64,000 nucleotides of DNA from Ascochyta rabiei (taxonomy: Eukaryota; Ascomycota; Dothideomycetes; Pleosporales; Didymellaceae): the NCBI RefSeq assembly GCF_004011695.2, contig NC_082422.1, forward strand, positions 248,001 through 312,000, written 5' to 3'. Shown here in pieces: positions 42,793 to 55,377 of the stretch. The notes beneath the pieces were generated by a model that saw only the letters and a list, made by a program, of their open reading frames with translations, did not search any database and was not told the origin of the DNA. Positions within the stretch are counted from its first letter, which is position 1. Every line of letters begins with the position of its first letter. The position numbers were made by a program, and so were the translations under genes.

Positions 42793-45452
42793 CTATCTGT
42801 TTTTAACTCCTTCCCACTCGAGCCTCTCGGCCAACTGCTCCCACATGGGTTCAGCGCCTACTCGTCCAACACTTCGGAGGCCTGCTGTGATGAAGGGTAG
42901 TAGTCTTTCGAACTCTTGGTCGATCACATCAAGTGTTTTTTGTGTACTTTGCCCTATTGCTCGTTTTGACGCCTTACTCCTGCCTACATCTTCTTCGGCG
43001 TTCTCGTCGTTTTCTGAATCCGAGGTTTCCGCAGTAACGAGTTGAAGCGCAGTGCTTTTTCGCCTCAATGCTGAGCGTCGCATTCTGCCGGACTCGCTGC
43101 TGTCAGCGTCCGTGACGGCCTTCGCGAAAAGAATGCCCAAATCCAGCATTCCAAGGACAGCATTGTGGATGGGTTTGAGATCTTCCGATAGCAGAGCTCG
43201 CTCCTGTAGCCTCGCCACATACTTTACATGACACTGTGCCATTTCATCAATGTCTGCTGCGTTGTTCATCGCAGCCTCCATGTCTTGACCTGTGAAAGCC
43301 ACGACAGTCTCAGTATAGTAGGAGCGCAGGATGTCAACAAACCAGGTAAGCCTGTGTCGGAGTTTGTAGATAAGCTGTGCAGCTTGTTTGAACTTGTGCG
43401 AGCGCGTAGGACGAGACTGCTGAAGGACGTATTTAGCGCGATAGGTCTGTATAAGCAGGGTATGAAACTGTTGGTAGATGGGCATCGAGGAGCGCTGAAT
43501 GATATTGAGGATAGACCAATGTAGCTAGAGTCATCGTCAGTTGTATCGCGGACTTCAAGAGTTGCTCAGCATACCGAATAGTCGACTGACACGACGGCCA
43601 GGCCTTTGACGGATCGTGTCTGATCCTTCGGTTTGGTGGAGCGCACCACGATTCTCTCGGCATCTTGCGGTTGTAGCACAGCACCGTAGATGCCTCGAGC
43701 AAGTTCCGTCAACATGTATCTGTCGCTCCAACCTCTGTGCCCGGAGTCAATGCGCTCAAAGATTGCGTTCGCCAGGTTCTCGAAGATTGCGCCATTGCTG
43801 CCGAGATACAGCATCTGGAACGTGTTTAAGATGCGCATCAGGCCTTGAGATTCAAAAATATGTGTACGCAGAGACGTAGATGCTAGTGAATACTTGCTTC
43901 GGATCCATTTTTCAAACCCAATCTGGAAGAGCTCCTGGAACGGTGACAAGGGCACATCGCCCGAGGAGCCACATACGGTAAGGTGGTCCAGGCGTGGTTC
44001 CCTCTCGGGTTTCCGCACAAGATTGTGGCTGTACCCAAGCTCCTTGAGGAATACAACGCTCTTTCCGGTGTTGAAGATCTTCATGGCGGCCGGCTGTAGA
44101 AAGGATGGGGACCGCAATTGGTCTTGTGCATCGCGACGTAGCACAAAACGATCATGCCACATCGAGGCAGCATCACTACCTGAATCCGTTTCGAAGACGA
44201 AGAACGTCTCGTCGTTCGCGCCCAGTTCACCGTCTTCCATCCATCTCCGAATCGGCTTTAGATAGGTCTGCAAACAGTCGAAGAGCATGCCAGAAAAGTA
44301 GTCAAAATTGGCCTTCTGAAGCGTCATTTGCGCGAGTGAAGTCTGGCTGAAGAGCTCTTCCAAGTGGCTGAATGGGTTGATGAGCAATCGGGGTTCGACG
44401 TCCGATACGAGCTGCGACAGATGAAGTATTTGCTCAGCTTCGGTTCGGACATTGCTGTACAGCGTCAACAAGCTCACTGCAACCGGTGACTCAGGCGTGA
44501 GATAGCATCGGTGTAGTTGCGAGATGCGAAAATCGAACTCTGAAAGACGTTCACGCGTGACTGCTTCGAAAGTTTGGAGGAGTGGTAGTATCGAGGATCG
44601 CCGTGACCATTGTCGTAGTCGAAGAAGGTCCTTGCCAATACTTGCAAGCTGGGACAAGAGGTGGTCCACGGTGGCGACGACAGCGTGGCTCAGCTTAAAG
44701 CGTGCATTGACACGCACACTGCTTCGCCCCTTATCCATTGTGTACAAGCTTGTCTGTAGTCCACCGAGCATGAAAAGGGTCTCTCTGATAGCTTGTAGCT
44801 CTGTGATCTCGGTCTTAGCACCCTCTTCGGCCGGGAAGGAAGACCAGAACTGCGCTGCTTCGACATCTAACAAAAGGACATTGTGAGTTGGGTCAAGACA
44901 AGATTCCGGATTGTAAGTGTCATCCTCATCGACGCTTGTCGCAGGCGTGGCTTGCTGCTTCTTGCGCTTCTGTGGGATATGCTCATCGCCGGAGGATTCA
45001 ACGGCGTAGTCAATGTCTTTCCATATGTCCTCGTCGCTATACGGATCCTCCTCTAGGATCTCGTTCCAAGTCAGCTGTGGCGGTGGGCTCGGTGGGCTCA
45101 GCAGGTCCAATGCCTCTACACGAGTGTTTTCCAGCGGCCTGCCAGAAAGTTGAAGCAACAAGGACAGGAACTCCGGTTTGAACTTGTTGGTCACGCTTTC
45201 CAGTCTCTGCAGCCTCAGCTGCAAGGCATCAGCCAGATCGTCGCGGTTTTTGACACGACATTTCTCGTCGAGGCCAACAAAGCTGTTCTGGACATCGAAC
45301 TGGTTCGTTCGAGCGTACTGGTGCCCGCGTAGGCCTCTCGCTGCGAGGTCTTTCGCACGTTTGTACGCTTGTCTGTTGGTCGCAGGGTCGAACTGCAGTA
45401 TCGAGCATATGAGCTCATCTGTGAGGCCCGCAATCTTCGCGTTCTGGGCCAT
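42793..45452 (-). CDS. Gamma-tubulin complex component, GCP5-like (Spc97/Spc98 family)
   Basis: Probable non-core subunit of the gamma-tubulin ring complex that nucleates microtubules at the spindle pole. Exons 45452-43575 and 43524-42793 on the minus strand give 869 residues. The N-terminal half shows the GRIP1-type pattern (EITELQAIRETLFMLGGLQT, ALDLLSPPSPPP linker). The middle has NFDYFSGMLFDCLQTYLKPI and RRWMEDGELGANDETFFVFE, typical of the family. The C-terminal GRIP2-type domain follows, with YLGSNGAIFENLANAIFERI, VDYSLHWSILNIIQ, YQQFHTLLIQTYRAKYVL and QAAQLIYKLRHRLTWFVDIL. Length and divergence favour GCP5 over GCP2 or GCP3. It shares a 229 bp divergent promoter with the mannosyltransferase. 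Confidence 0.8.
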
Positions 45453-45681
45453 GTCGACGCGCCTTTAGTCGATAGCTCATTGAGCGCTCATTTGCTGACT
45501 GTGGCGCGCGTGAGGCGGGTGCGGTTGCACGCCTCAGTTGACGCGGCTCCACGCGGGCGCGCCATGCCCGAAGCAGCTTGACACGTTACGCAACTGACCA
45601 AACTTATCGACGACTCGAAGGTCATGTCCGCAAGATAGGAACCATGTCTGCATCCCCGTCTCTCTGCACTCCTACTCCATC
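45453..45681. promoter_or_regulatory. Divergent promoter between GCP5-like gene and KTR mannosyltransferase
   Basis: Only 229 bp separate the two ATG codons, so both promoters must share this stretch. Confidence 0.55.
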
Positions 45682-47017
45682 ATGGCGCTGCCAAAGAGCA
45701 TGCGCTACCTGGCAGGTGCCACGATATGCGTCTTCGTCTTCCTGTTCGTGCAGATACTGAAAGCTCCCTCTGCAGGTGAGCTGGAGGCCCCGAACAAAGT
45801 CCCGAACACAGTCCCGCTGTCGAAAGAAGGTCAGTGGGACCATGACCCACAACTGGATCGTACGTATACACATACACTACACACAGCTGCAGCAATGCCA
45901 GGAAAGCTTACATGCAGCCACAGCCTCGGGCGAGCCTCCAGAGCCTTTACGACGGGTCGATGGGAACAACTATGCGCCGAACAACCCAAACAGCGCACGC
46001 ATCAACGCCACGATCCTGAGCCTGGTCCGCAATGAGGAGATTCACGACATGCTCCAAAGCATGCACGATCTCGAAAGGACGTGGAACCACAAGTTCAACT
46101 ATCCATGGACCTTCTTCAACGACAAGCCGTTTACAGAAGAGTTCAAGGCGAAGACACGGGCAGCTACCAAGGCGGAAGTGCGATATGGTGCGTTTTGGAC
46201 AAGACAGCCACGGCACGGCCAATGCTGACCTGTTCCCACAGAGCTCGTCCCTGCCGAACACTGGGACGTACCCTCCTGGATCAACGAAGACCTCTACCGG
46301 GAGTCCGTCTCCCTTCTGACAGCGCAGAAAGTACAGTACATGGAGAAACGGTCGTATCACCAGATGTGTAGGTGGAACAGCGGCCTGTTCAGCGAGCATC
46401 CCGCGCTGAAAGACGTGCAATACTACTGGCGAGTCGAGCCCAACGTCCACTTCTTCTGCGACGTCGACTACGATGTATTTGCGTGGATGCAGGATCACAA
46501 CAAGACCTACGGTTTCAACATCAACATCTACGATAGTGCTGAGAGCGTTGCCACCCTGTGGCCCGAGACGAAAAAGTTTTTGCACGACCACCCAGACTAT
46601 GTGCATCCGAACAACGCGCGCGAATGGCTGGAGGACGGGAACAGGAGACCTGAAAATAACAAGAAGGCGAACGGATACTCGACCTGCCACTTCTGGTCGA
46701 ACTTCGAGGTCGGCGACTTGAGCTTCTGGCGCAGCAAGAAGTATCGCGAGTACTTCGATCACCTCGACCGCGCTGGTGGCTTCTTCTACGAGCGTTGGGG
46801 TGATGCGCCTGTGCATAGCGTTGCCCTAGGGCTGTTCGAGGATAAGAGCAAGATCCATTGGTTCCGTGACATCGGCTACCAGCACATTCCTTTCTTCAAC
46901 TGCCCCAACAGTCCCAAATGCAAGGGCTGCGTCATGGGCCGCTTTACCGATGGCGCGCAGTGGCTCAACCGAGAGGACTGTCGCCCACTGTGGTTCAAGT
47001 ACGTCGGGATGGACTGA
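45682..47017 (+). CDS. GT15 alpha-1,2-mannosyltransferase (KRE2/MNT1/KTR family)
   Basis: Golgi type II membrane enzyme adding alpha-1,2-mannose to O- and N-glycans. Exons 45682-45859, 45918-46187 and 46242-47017 give 407 residues. A short cytosolic start is followed by one TM anchor (AGATICVFVFLFVQIL) and a stem. The catalytic domain has NATILSLVRNEEI, WNHKFNYPWTFFNDKPFTEE, YHQMCRWNSGLF and YYWRVEPNVHFFCDVDYD (the DVDYD metal/nucleotide motif). It continues with NKTYGFNINIYDS and CHFWSNFEVGDLSFWRS, then GGFFYERWGDAPVHSVAL, which contains the conserved Glu. The C-terminal cysteines CPNSPKCKGC and EDC are also typical. Confidence 0.93.
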
Positions 47018-47977
47018 GTAATATGGCCCCTCGTGCTTTACGTGGTGTTGCAGCCGAGCTGGCTCGGCTTAGACTTTATATCTGTACATACAAGCTGTCT
47101 CAGTCTCCATCTCAGGTATACACTAGACAGAGTCCGAAGGAGAGGTACTACTTCAACGGACCATGATGTGAGCATCTACGACTGTGTTGCTGCCTACATA
47201 CACCAATAGGCCGCTATGTTGCACCATGACCTGCCTGAACAGAACCCTGCCCTTATGATTTGCGAGCTCTGATGACACATTCGCACATGTACCCTGCAAT
47301 CTCGTCGGTCGCAGGACCATGAAGGGAGTGCTAATTAACTTTAAGGTAGTGGGTCAGAACACGAGACCCGGGACTAAAACAGCGCGCCACACATAGCGAC
47401 ACGCGCATGTCCTCAGTGGCTCTAAATGCACTTCCGATATGCGATCTCTTGTTTCTGTCCTTGTGTTGAGAGTTTTTGAAGAACTCCAGGCCCAGGGATG
47501 AAATTGGTAAATTTGGATGAACTCAATAGTCTGGATGACTTCAACGGTTCTGCAAGCAATGAGCAGAGCTATAGGTATGGTAGACTACACAGGTGGAAGG
47601 TCGCTTGGAAATGCACGCGAGATGAGTGGCAAGAATAACCGAGAGTGCGCAACCCCATCCGAGGTCTGTCCTCAAAAACCTCACCACCATCAATCGATCA
47701 TCCAAATCTAGTTTCGCAGCAGAAGAACGCCATCTTTCATAGCATTCAAATAGCTCCAGATACTGTGACAGCGGGTAAGTGGAGTGTTAGAAGATCTCGT
47801 GGGTAGTTACAATTCTTGCAAGTTCGCTGTATTGAGTGTAAAACATCGAACGCCTGCTCTTTGTCATCTGCCTTGAATCCAAAGAGAGATTGGAAAGAAG
47901 AAAAAGAACGCCCAGCATTGACCAGAGCACAGCAGAGGCTCCAAAACATACGAACCAAAAAGAGAGGAAATAAAACC
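47018..47977. other. Intergenic region, no gene recognised
   Basis: About 960 bp with only short open frames. Promoter of the small membrane protein gene at the right end. Confidence 0.4.
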
Positions 47978-48145
47978 ATGCGCCATCCCGCCGCACCAAC
48001 AATAATCGCCATCCTCCTCGGCTTCCTAGCCTTCATGATCATCTGGGGAAGAATGAGAGGCGATGGCCACCACGAAGGAAACCCGCATCCCGCGGACTTA
48101 CCGAAGAAGAAAGAGGAGAAAGAGGGAATTGATGCCGATGATTAG
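47978..48145 (+). CDS. Small single-pass membrane protein (55 residues)
   Basis: ATG 47978 has a good context (AAAACCATGC). The product starts MRHPAAPTIIAILLGFLAF, then MIIWGRMRGDGHHEG, and ends with a charged tail (KKKEEKEGIDADD). This is one TM helix near the N-terminus with a hydrophilic tail. The frame stays open upstream to 47816, but that part is not membrane-like and the inner ATG is better. I do not recognise a family. Many fungal respiratory or ER accessory subunits have this size and layout, which is only a hint. Its stop codon overlaps the stop of the convergent gene. Confidence 0.5.
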   Translation: MRHPAAPTIIAILLGFLAFMIIWGRMRGDGHHEGNPHPADLPKKKEEKEGIDADD

Positions 48146-48878
48146 TTCTCTTCGGAGGGAGGAGTCGGTTGCTGTAGCCTTTGCGCAGCTCGTCTCCTCG
48201 TAAGCCTTCTCTTCTCCGCGTCTGTCATCCCCTTCATCGTGTTCTGAGGAAGACGTATTTCTTTATCAAGGCAACCGGGAGGGCGACCTACCCGTTTATT
48301 CTCCTTTGGTGGTGTGTCTGGGTTCTCTGGCTTGCGACTACGCTTCTTTGGTGGCGGAGATTGTGCACGAGAAAGCACACCAAGCAGACAATCCGGACTT
48401 TTCGTCGCGGAATTGGTCCGGGAGACAATACTCTTTTCGGAAGAGGCATACTGAGAAGTTGGTGGCGTGGGTAGAAAAGGGTCACGACGGTGTCAATTTG
48501 GCAACGGACGCACTTTCAGGTCCAAATAGTCGGCGAAGTTTGTGAGTGCCCGATCCCAGGCCGCCGTCTCAAGCGTGTTCAGAGGCCGCAGATACGCGAC
48601 CTCGAAAACCTGGTTCCAGAGAGCACCATGCTCACAATCAGTGAGCGTGGAGGTGTGCAACTGATCTACTGCCTCGAGCAGATCATGACAGACAACCATA
48701 GGCTGCGTGCCGGCATAGCGCGCCTCCCTCCACTCCGAAGAGAAATCGGCAGTGATACCTGTGGGAGGTCAGTCAAGAATGTAAGGCAAAATACATCAGG
48801 GTACTACGAACCAGGAAAAGTGCGCAGGACGCGCACATGCCAGTCATTGAGGTTCTGTGTGAAGGATAAGGTACCCAT
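48142..48878 (-). CDS. Hypothetical AT-hook-like basic protein (206 residues)
   Basis: Spliced model on the minus strand with exons 48878-48812, 48758-48514 and 48450-48142. Frames join exactly. It starts MGTLSFTQNLNDWHVRVLRT. The middle contains DLLEAVDQLHTSTL and WNQVFEVAYLRPLNTLETAA. The C-terminal half is basic and Pro/Lys-rich, with KKRSRKPENPDTPPKE and KRVGRPPGCLDKE. GRPP is the core of an AT-hook-type minor-groove binding motif. The end is EKRRLTRRRAAQRLQQ. A nuclear DNA-binding role is inference. More 5' exons cannot be excluded. Its TAA (48142-48144) interlocks with the TAG of the gene on the other strand. Confidence 0.55.
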
Positions 48879-50508
48879 GGGCCAAGCATGGAAAGATATA
48901 TCGAAGTTGACTAGAAATGTGTTGGTTGACAGCACAATCACCATCAATTGCGAAGAGAATAAGACCTGGCACGCAGCATATTGGAAGCGTGCTATGCGTA
49001 GGTACTGAGGTCATCTTGGGACCCAGCCCTAAGCTAGATGCACTGACCGTAGTCGCACATATTAAAGATGTAGTGGTGTATTGGTGTATTGGGGTTTGAG
49101 ACGTGGTGGTGTTGTATGTGGGAGATGTGATGAGAGATGGATGTGTATTTGAAGAAAGGACTTGTGGAGCCTGACTTAAGCTTCCTTTTGGATTTGGTAC
49201 AGTGAGTACGGATCGATTTTTAGATTAAACAAAAACGATCCAAACAGTCACGATTTAGAAGGTAAATCCACGATATGAGGGTCAATATGGCCAATGGAAG
49301 AACTCTTCTCGAGGTTGTGGACCGTGAACAATCGCTTTAATGCTTTGCACCGCATCAGAGAATTGATCTCGTCACTGCCATTCGCTATCATGTAAGAGTC
49401 GCTAAATCCTTTGAATGAACCCACCTCATAATCTGGTTCACAAACTACAAATACAGCTCTCGACAGATTTGTCGTATTGCAACGAGTACGCCATCTGGTC
49501 GCCTATAGGACAGCATACGTGGCGCAAAAAAACACGCGCGCAAGCAAGAGCAGAGGTTTGCGAATTCATAATGTAGGCTTCGAAGCGCGAAACATTGGAG
49601 ACTTCCAGCTGAAAGGTTCTGGTGTACGGTCAGGGCACAAAACATAGCTGCGTTCCATCATAAAGGAATACTGCTTTGGCGCTCGAGCCTACACTACCAT
49701 CAAGGATGTGCGTGCCACGGCAGAGCAAGATGGGTTAGAGCGTTGCCTGTGGCTGTGCTGGGGATACTGCATACTGCCTTCCAGACAGTGCGCACCCATC
49801 GAATCGGCTAGTCGATAAACAAAGATTCGCATATGTCAATGTGGATCCATTAAATCCTATCATTCAGTTACGGGATTGTAGGCTCTGACTGATTCCGCAA
49901 GATCCGATAGAGACATGCGCACCTGCTGCTGAGTATCTGCCCAGACGATCGAAGTAGACTCATCCGGAGCCGCTGAACAATAACCGAAAGGCAAAGAGTA
50001 CGACAACTTTGGAACTATGGAATTTTCTTGTTATGCTGTTTCTGCTCACGTGCTCGTGGTAGCGTCATACACCACAGAAGGAGCCACGCTAAAGCTAACA
50101 TCACTCTGCTTAACGAAAGCATATTTGGCTACCCGCTTCAGTAGCTGGCATGTATGATGGTCGCATGTCCTGCTGTGCGTGCACATGCATACTTATGAAG
50201 CGGCTAAGCGGGACATAAGAAGGGCTCACTCACCTGTGATATTTGAAGATGAATGAATCGAGATGTGTGCACGAAATTGTATCAGCTGAAGCCGCGCATG
50301 GCAACCGAGATCTAATGTTTACGATGGAGAGCGGGCTTTGTCACAATCGACCGAGTTGTTGAGTCTGGATGTGTTCATCTTGATATCGAAAACAGAGATT
50401 TCGTCCGCGATCTACAAACGTGTAATCCAACGAAGTTAATACACTCGGCCGGTGTCAGAACAACGAACACATCCAGCTCCACATGTAATTTAGATATAGT
50501 GGCGCCCT
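48879..50508. other. Long gene-free stretch
   Basis: About 1.6 kb of average composition with no frame above 70 codons and no recognisable RNA gene. It separates the conserved block to the left from the metabolic cluster to the right. Confidence 0.5.
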
Positions 50509-52820
50509 CTATAGCTTGCTCTTCAGCCGCGATGCGCCTTCCTTTCTTTCTCCCTGTAAGACCTCTTCTACCTTCGCGAATTGCTCATAATACTTCAGAC
50601 TCTCCGGGTTCGCCAGTGTTCCACTAGGCTTGATGATCTTACCAGACACTATCTGCTTGACTGGTAACTCTACCTTCTTTAGATTGACGGTTGTCTGTCA
50701 CCCATCAGTATGCATGTTTACAAAGTGCTTGAGGATACGCACCGGAATGTCCCATGTCTGAAACACGTATTTGGGAACATGTCTCCGACTTCTCTCATTC
50801 GCAATCTTATCCTTGATACGCTTCACCAGATCTTCTTTGTACTCGTACCCGTCGTTCATATTCAAGAACAGCATCACGCTTTCGTCATTGTCCTGCGGTC
50901 GGCGTTGTCCAACACAAATGCTGTCGGCTATTTCAGGAAAATACGTTTCGATCACGGAGTAGATCTCGGCAGAGCCAAAGCGCACGCCACTGGGGTTCAG
51001 TACACCGTCTGCACGACCCAGGAACAACACTTGTCCGGTTATTGGATGGATCTGGATGAAGTCGCCGTGGGTCCAAACATGCGGAAAGCGTGTGTAGTAA
51101 GCGTTTTGATACCGATCTCCGCTCTCATCGCCCCAGAAGAATACAGGCTGATTCGGGAAGAATGCTGTCGCAACGAGCTCACCCGGCTCACCATAAGGAA
51201 CAGCTTTGCCAGGGCCATCTTCGATAGTACTATCGAAAACTTCCAGTTTTGTGCCCAGACATGGCCCCTGGCAACCTCCAGTATAAACAGGCTCAAGTGG
51301 GTTTTCAATACCGAAACAGCCTGCAAGATCCGTTCCGCCGGAAATGTTGCGAAGGTGGACTGTCGAAGGGAAGCCAACGTCGTAGAACCATTCGAATTGT
51401 GAGTCTGAGAGCACCATACCAGTGGTGCAGACAGACTGAAGGGCTGAGAGGTCGAACAAATTCTTTGGAACGATGTCGCGTTTTTGCAACTCTTGTAGAA
51501 AGCGAGGCGATGTTCCAAAATCAGTGACGCGTTGTTCCTCTAGTATGGACAGGAAACTCTGTGCTGATGGAATGAAGGGCGATCCATCATACAGTACAGA
51601 TCGACTGCCGAAGAGACAACATTGCACAGATACAAGGTACATGATCCAGCCGGTCTATCTCGAGTCAGCTTGTGGTAGTGAGTTGCATTCGATTACTTAC
51701 GGTTGTGTACTGTAACACTACGCTGTCAGGACTCATCTCGCGATGCAGTCTACCCTCTTTAGTCACACTGATTAACACGCCACCAGTAGAGTGAACAATG
51801 CATTTAGGAACACCAGTAGTGCCGCTGGAGTACACGATCAAGAAAGGGTCTCTGAAAGCGACTCTTTCGAAAGTCAACTCCTCATCGCCTTTGGCCGCCT
51901 CTACGAAGTTGTCCAGAGTAATGCTGCGTGGAATACCCTCTAGACTTGCTGGCGCACCAGGAAATCGAGGCTGCGTTACGACTCCCTTGAACTCGGAGAC
52001 ATTGCTCATGCCCTCTACGATTTCTTTAATTTTCGGGCGCAGATCCAAGGTCTTGCCATTGTAGACAGTCCAGTCATCGATGAAGACGTAAACCGGTTTG
52101 ATCTGCAGCAATCGCTCCAGTATGCCTTTGGTCCCCATATCGGTACTGCTGGAGCTGAAGAGACCTCCTAGACTTACAACTGCCATGAAGGTGATAAATG
52201 TATCGAAGCTGGTGCTTGCAACAACCGCAACCCTATCGCCCTTCCTTACGCCTTTCACACGAAGAGTGTTCGCCAGCACGGCTACCTTTCGTCTCAACTC
52301 GCCCCATGAGAGGTGACGTACCTCTGTGTTACCTTCGCGCACTTCTGTCAGAGCAACTTTGGTATCTCCTTTGTTCTCAGTGGTTCGTCTCGAAGGGTCT
52401 GTGGGTGAAACAGAGTACAAGATGTTCTCGGCGAAGTTCAGTCGTGTACCTTCGAACCATTGCGGTATGCTATCCATAGGTACTGAGGTATCAACTACCT
52501 ATTTCTCTGAATCAATTGAGGCGGTGCATGCAGTTTTGACGGACAAACCTTGCTGTAACTACCTTCGTAGATCAATCCACTCGCAGTCCACATATCTGCC
52601 CAGAACTCGGTGCGTTTATCACCAACGCTCCAATCGTACAGTTCGCGAAACGTCTATTCAAGCTGAGTATGAGTCTGCGTATCGAATGATGTATGTATCC
52701 ACTTACCTGCATGTTTAAACCTCTCTTTTCGTTGGCAGACTGCATGAACTTCCACATCGCAGTCGACTTTGGATTTGAATGCTGCCATAACTTCCGCGGA
52801 ATACTATATTCAGATGCCAT
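50509..52820 (-). CDS. Acetoacetyl-CoA synthetase (acetoacetate-CoA ligase)
   Basis: Cytosolic AMP-forming ligase turning acetoacetate, ATP and CoA into acetoacetyl-CoA. Exons on the minus strand are 52820-52707, 52653-52549, 52498-51701, 51654-50743 and 50694-50509, giving 704 residues. The N-terminal ACAS_N-type region has WFEGTRLNFAENIL. The AMP-binding core has IVYSSGTTGVPKCIVHSTGG (P-loop), TDFGTSPRFLQELQ, RNISGGTDLAGCF and WTHGDFIQI, then GRADGVLNPSGVRFGSAEIY. The C-terminal catalytic lysine region is VSGKIIKPSG. It is the first of a group of catabolic genes, so acetoacetate may be the end product of the pathway. Confidence 0.92.
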
Positions 52821-53277
52821 TGTGAAAGATTTCCTGTCGATGATTGAGGCTCAAAGTTGAGGGACTTGTGTTGACGATGTTGATTCGGCAATTGCTCTGC
52901 GGGGATGCCGCTCGGCTACGATGTTCGGCAAGAGTCAACAACGTTGGCAACAACGTTGGGAACAACTAGAGAACCGAAGAAGCGAAGAAAAAGCCTAAAC
53001 TTGTGAAGTGCTCTTGCAGCAGGTGCAATCGTGTGCAGACCGAGATCAGATTCTCACCCATCCAGTGGTGGATTTGGATGTCATTACCCCATGGGGTGGC
53101 GCTTCCGCCGTTCTGACACCGAAGAAAAGTGGAGAGCGCTGCCGGCAAACCTTCGCATGCAGCTTTGCAGTCACGTCCACACGGAGTCAAAGGGCATCAA
53201 ACTGTCCACGAGCAATAGAGGAGTACAACACGGAAATCACTGATATTGCTAAAAGCTATATTATACTGCCGCTCCTC

Positions 53278-54779
53278 TCAAGACGAGTTGCTGTTGTCCG
53301 CGCAAGAAAAGGCCGAGTCAATGGACCCGTCTTTGTACGCGTCCGTGATCTGCACAATGACTCCGTATGTCCCGCCAACAGTCAAGAACGCCGAGAGGAG
53401 TATCAAAATGATATGCAGACAATACAGAGTTTTCCTCCACAGATTTCCACGCCAGTAATCTGCGTGATCGTAGATCCACAGCCAGCCAGGCAGACCCAAT
53501 GCCAGAGGAGCAAAGGCAATGCTGCCCGCCAACGAGAGCAAGTAGTTGAAAATCGGCACCCCCGAGGCGATCAGTAAGCTGATTATGCTCATGCTTGCTA
53601 CACAGCCGAACCATGTTCCCCAGTGAACAGCGGTGTTGGCTTGGAGATGCTTCGACTTCCGCAAGATCCTCACGAACACATACTTCGCACTGACGTGAAC
53701 GTAAAGTGCACCGCTAACACAAAGGCCGATCAGCCCAATGCCGTACGCGATCTTCTTGACAGTTGGCCCAGCACTGCCGAGCGAAGGAGACGCGACCCAC
53801 TTCCCACAGTACTTGTAGACCACAAGGCTAAAAGAGAGGTATGCAGCTGTCACGATGCCCATGCACCAATTCACTGCCTTGGAGTATTCCTTGGGGTTCC
53901 TCATCTCAGACATAACTGGCAAGAAGGCTGATGTTCCGGCGCCCGAGCAGAAAATTGTGGATGCTGCGGTGATTCCAGCAGCGAAGGTTGGGCTGGAAAT
54001 AACATGATAACCAAATTCGTAATCTCCGGTCTGAGGAGCTGCAGCTGGGCGATCGAGTGTGGTTACTCCGACGCTATGATCTTGTTAGCAGGAACGCAAC
54101 ACTCTGAAATCTGAGAACGCTTACACAACGATGAAGACGGCGATGAAGACGGAAGCAAAGCCGGCCCATGTGATCCATGTGAGCTTCTCGAACCTCCGAA
54201 CACTCGCACACAAACCGACCATGACCGCCGCGATGATAGAGAAGTAGTTTGTGCAAAGGGAGTGGTTCGAAAGAGCATTGAGCGCAGTAGAAACACCGAC
54301 CATTCCGGATGCGCCAACGATGATGAATGCCACTAGAAACAGAATTCCTGCAATCTCTTTTACGACTCTACCACCGACAAGTTGGCCCATATCAGCAATA
54401 CTGTGGCACCCGGGGTGATTGGCTTTGAATTGTCCCTGGACGAGGGCGCACCAAGTGTTCAGGAACTGCCAGCCAAGAACGTTGATAGCACCTGGGAGAG
54501 CTCCAAGAGTGAACATGGCAGATGGAATGGTAAGGACACCGGTTGCGAAGATAACTGTATATTCCTACTGTCAGCATCGCTGAGTCTCCTCAGTGTGTGG
54601 CTATCCGTACGCTTCAAAAAGATCACCGAAGAGTGAATCCATGAAACCGTTCGAAAGTTGACGAGACCCTCTCCTGTCCTGAAGACTTCGCCATCTTCGA
54701 GGTCGGCTTTCCCGATATCGATACTGTTGGTGCTGCTCTGAACGGGCTCGATGACATCTTCATGTTTCTCGTTCGACAT
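53278..54779 (-). CDS. Amino-acid transporter, AAAP family (neutral amino-acid permease type)
   Basis: Plasma-membrane amino-acid/proton symporter. Exons 54779-54611, 54554-54125 and 54073-53278 on the minus strand give 464 residues. A hydrophilic acidic N-terminus leads to about eleven TM helices. The first carries LIFATGVLTIPSAMFTLGAL, the family's hallmark. Others include EIAGILFLVAFIIVGASGMV, FASVFIAVFIVV and IAYGIGLIGLCVSGALYVHV. It also has FCSGAGTSAFLPVMSEMRNP, the conserved loop of fungal N-type permeases. Substrate is unknown. The cluster context suggests uptake of an amino-acid-like compound. Confidence 0.88.
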
Positions 54780-55377
54780 GACGGGTATGCACAAGCAAAG
54801 AAACACACAATCGACAGTGCAATACTGATGACCACGATCAATTTTCGAAGTCTTTAGATGGATATATATATTCGCCGTGCTGGGATAACATAGATACAGC
54901 CCACGCCCTGATAGCACACGCGCACTGGGAATCTGGGGAGGTGGGTTGAGCTCCACCGCCCCATAGTGTTGGGGTAGATAGTGGCGATAGGGCCTTTTCT
55001 TCCTGTCGTATGAGTCGTGGAACGCTACTCCAACTGGACAGGAGTCAGGGTTGGAGCTGCGCCAACGGAAACCCCGGCCCCTGAAGCGAGGAACATGGGC
55101 AGGGGGATTAGCGATCTAGCATGGGTTCTGATCAGCAGTATCAAACTTGAATTCTGATATCTTGCTCACATTAAAAGTCTCAATTGGAAGTGATATGCAC
55201 GTTGATACGCGCGCACCCGATTTACGGCGGCCGAAACTGGAGTTACAGATTGGACAAGCAGACCGAAGTAACCTCACTGGGTAGTTCTGGAATCTCCATC
55301 TTCCGCTGTCACAAAGTCTGGGCATACGAAAATCATTCGTGAGATTTTTCGTTCATTCGGTGTTCCTGTTAAGTCGA
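54780..55377. promoter_or_regulatory. Intergenic region upstream of the transporter
   Basis: About 600 bp. A TATA-like run (GATATATATATTCGCC) at about 54859-54874, roughly 80-95 bp before the leftward transporter start. No gene. Confidence 0.45.

Noticed and set aside
53008..53577. 189-codon plus-strand ORF overlapping the transporter's 3' end
   Set aside because: Antisense shadow of the transporter's C-terminal exon in its second half; no recognisable protein.
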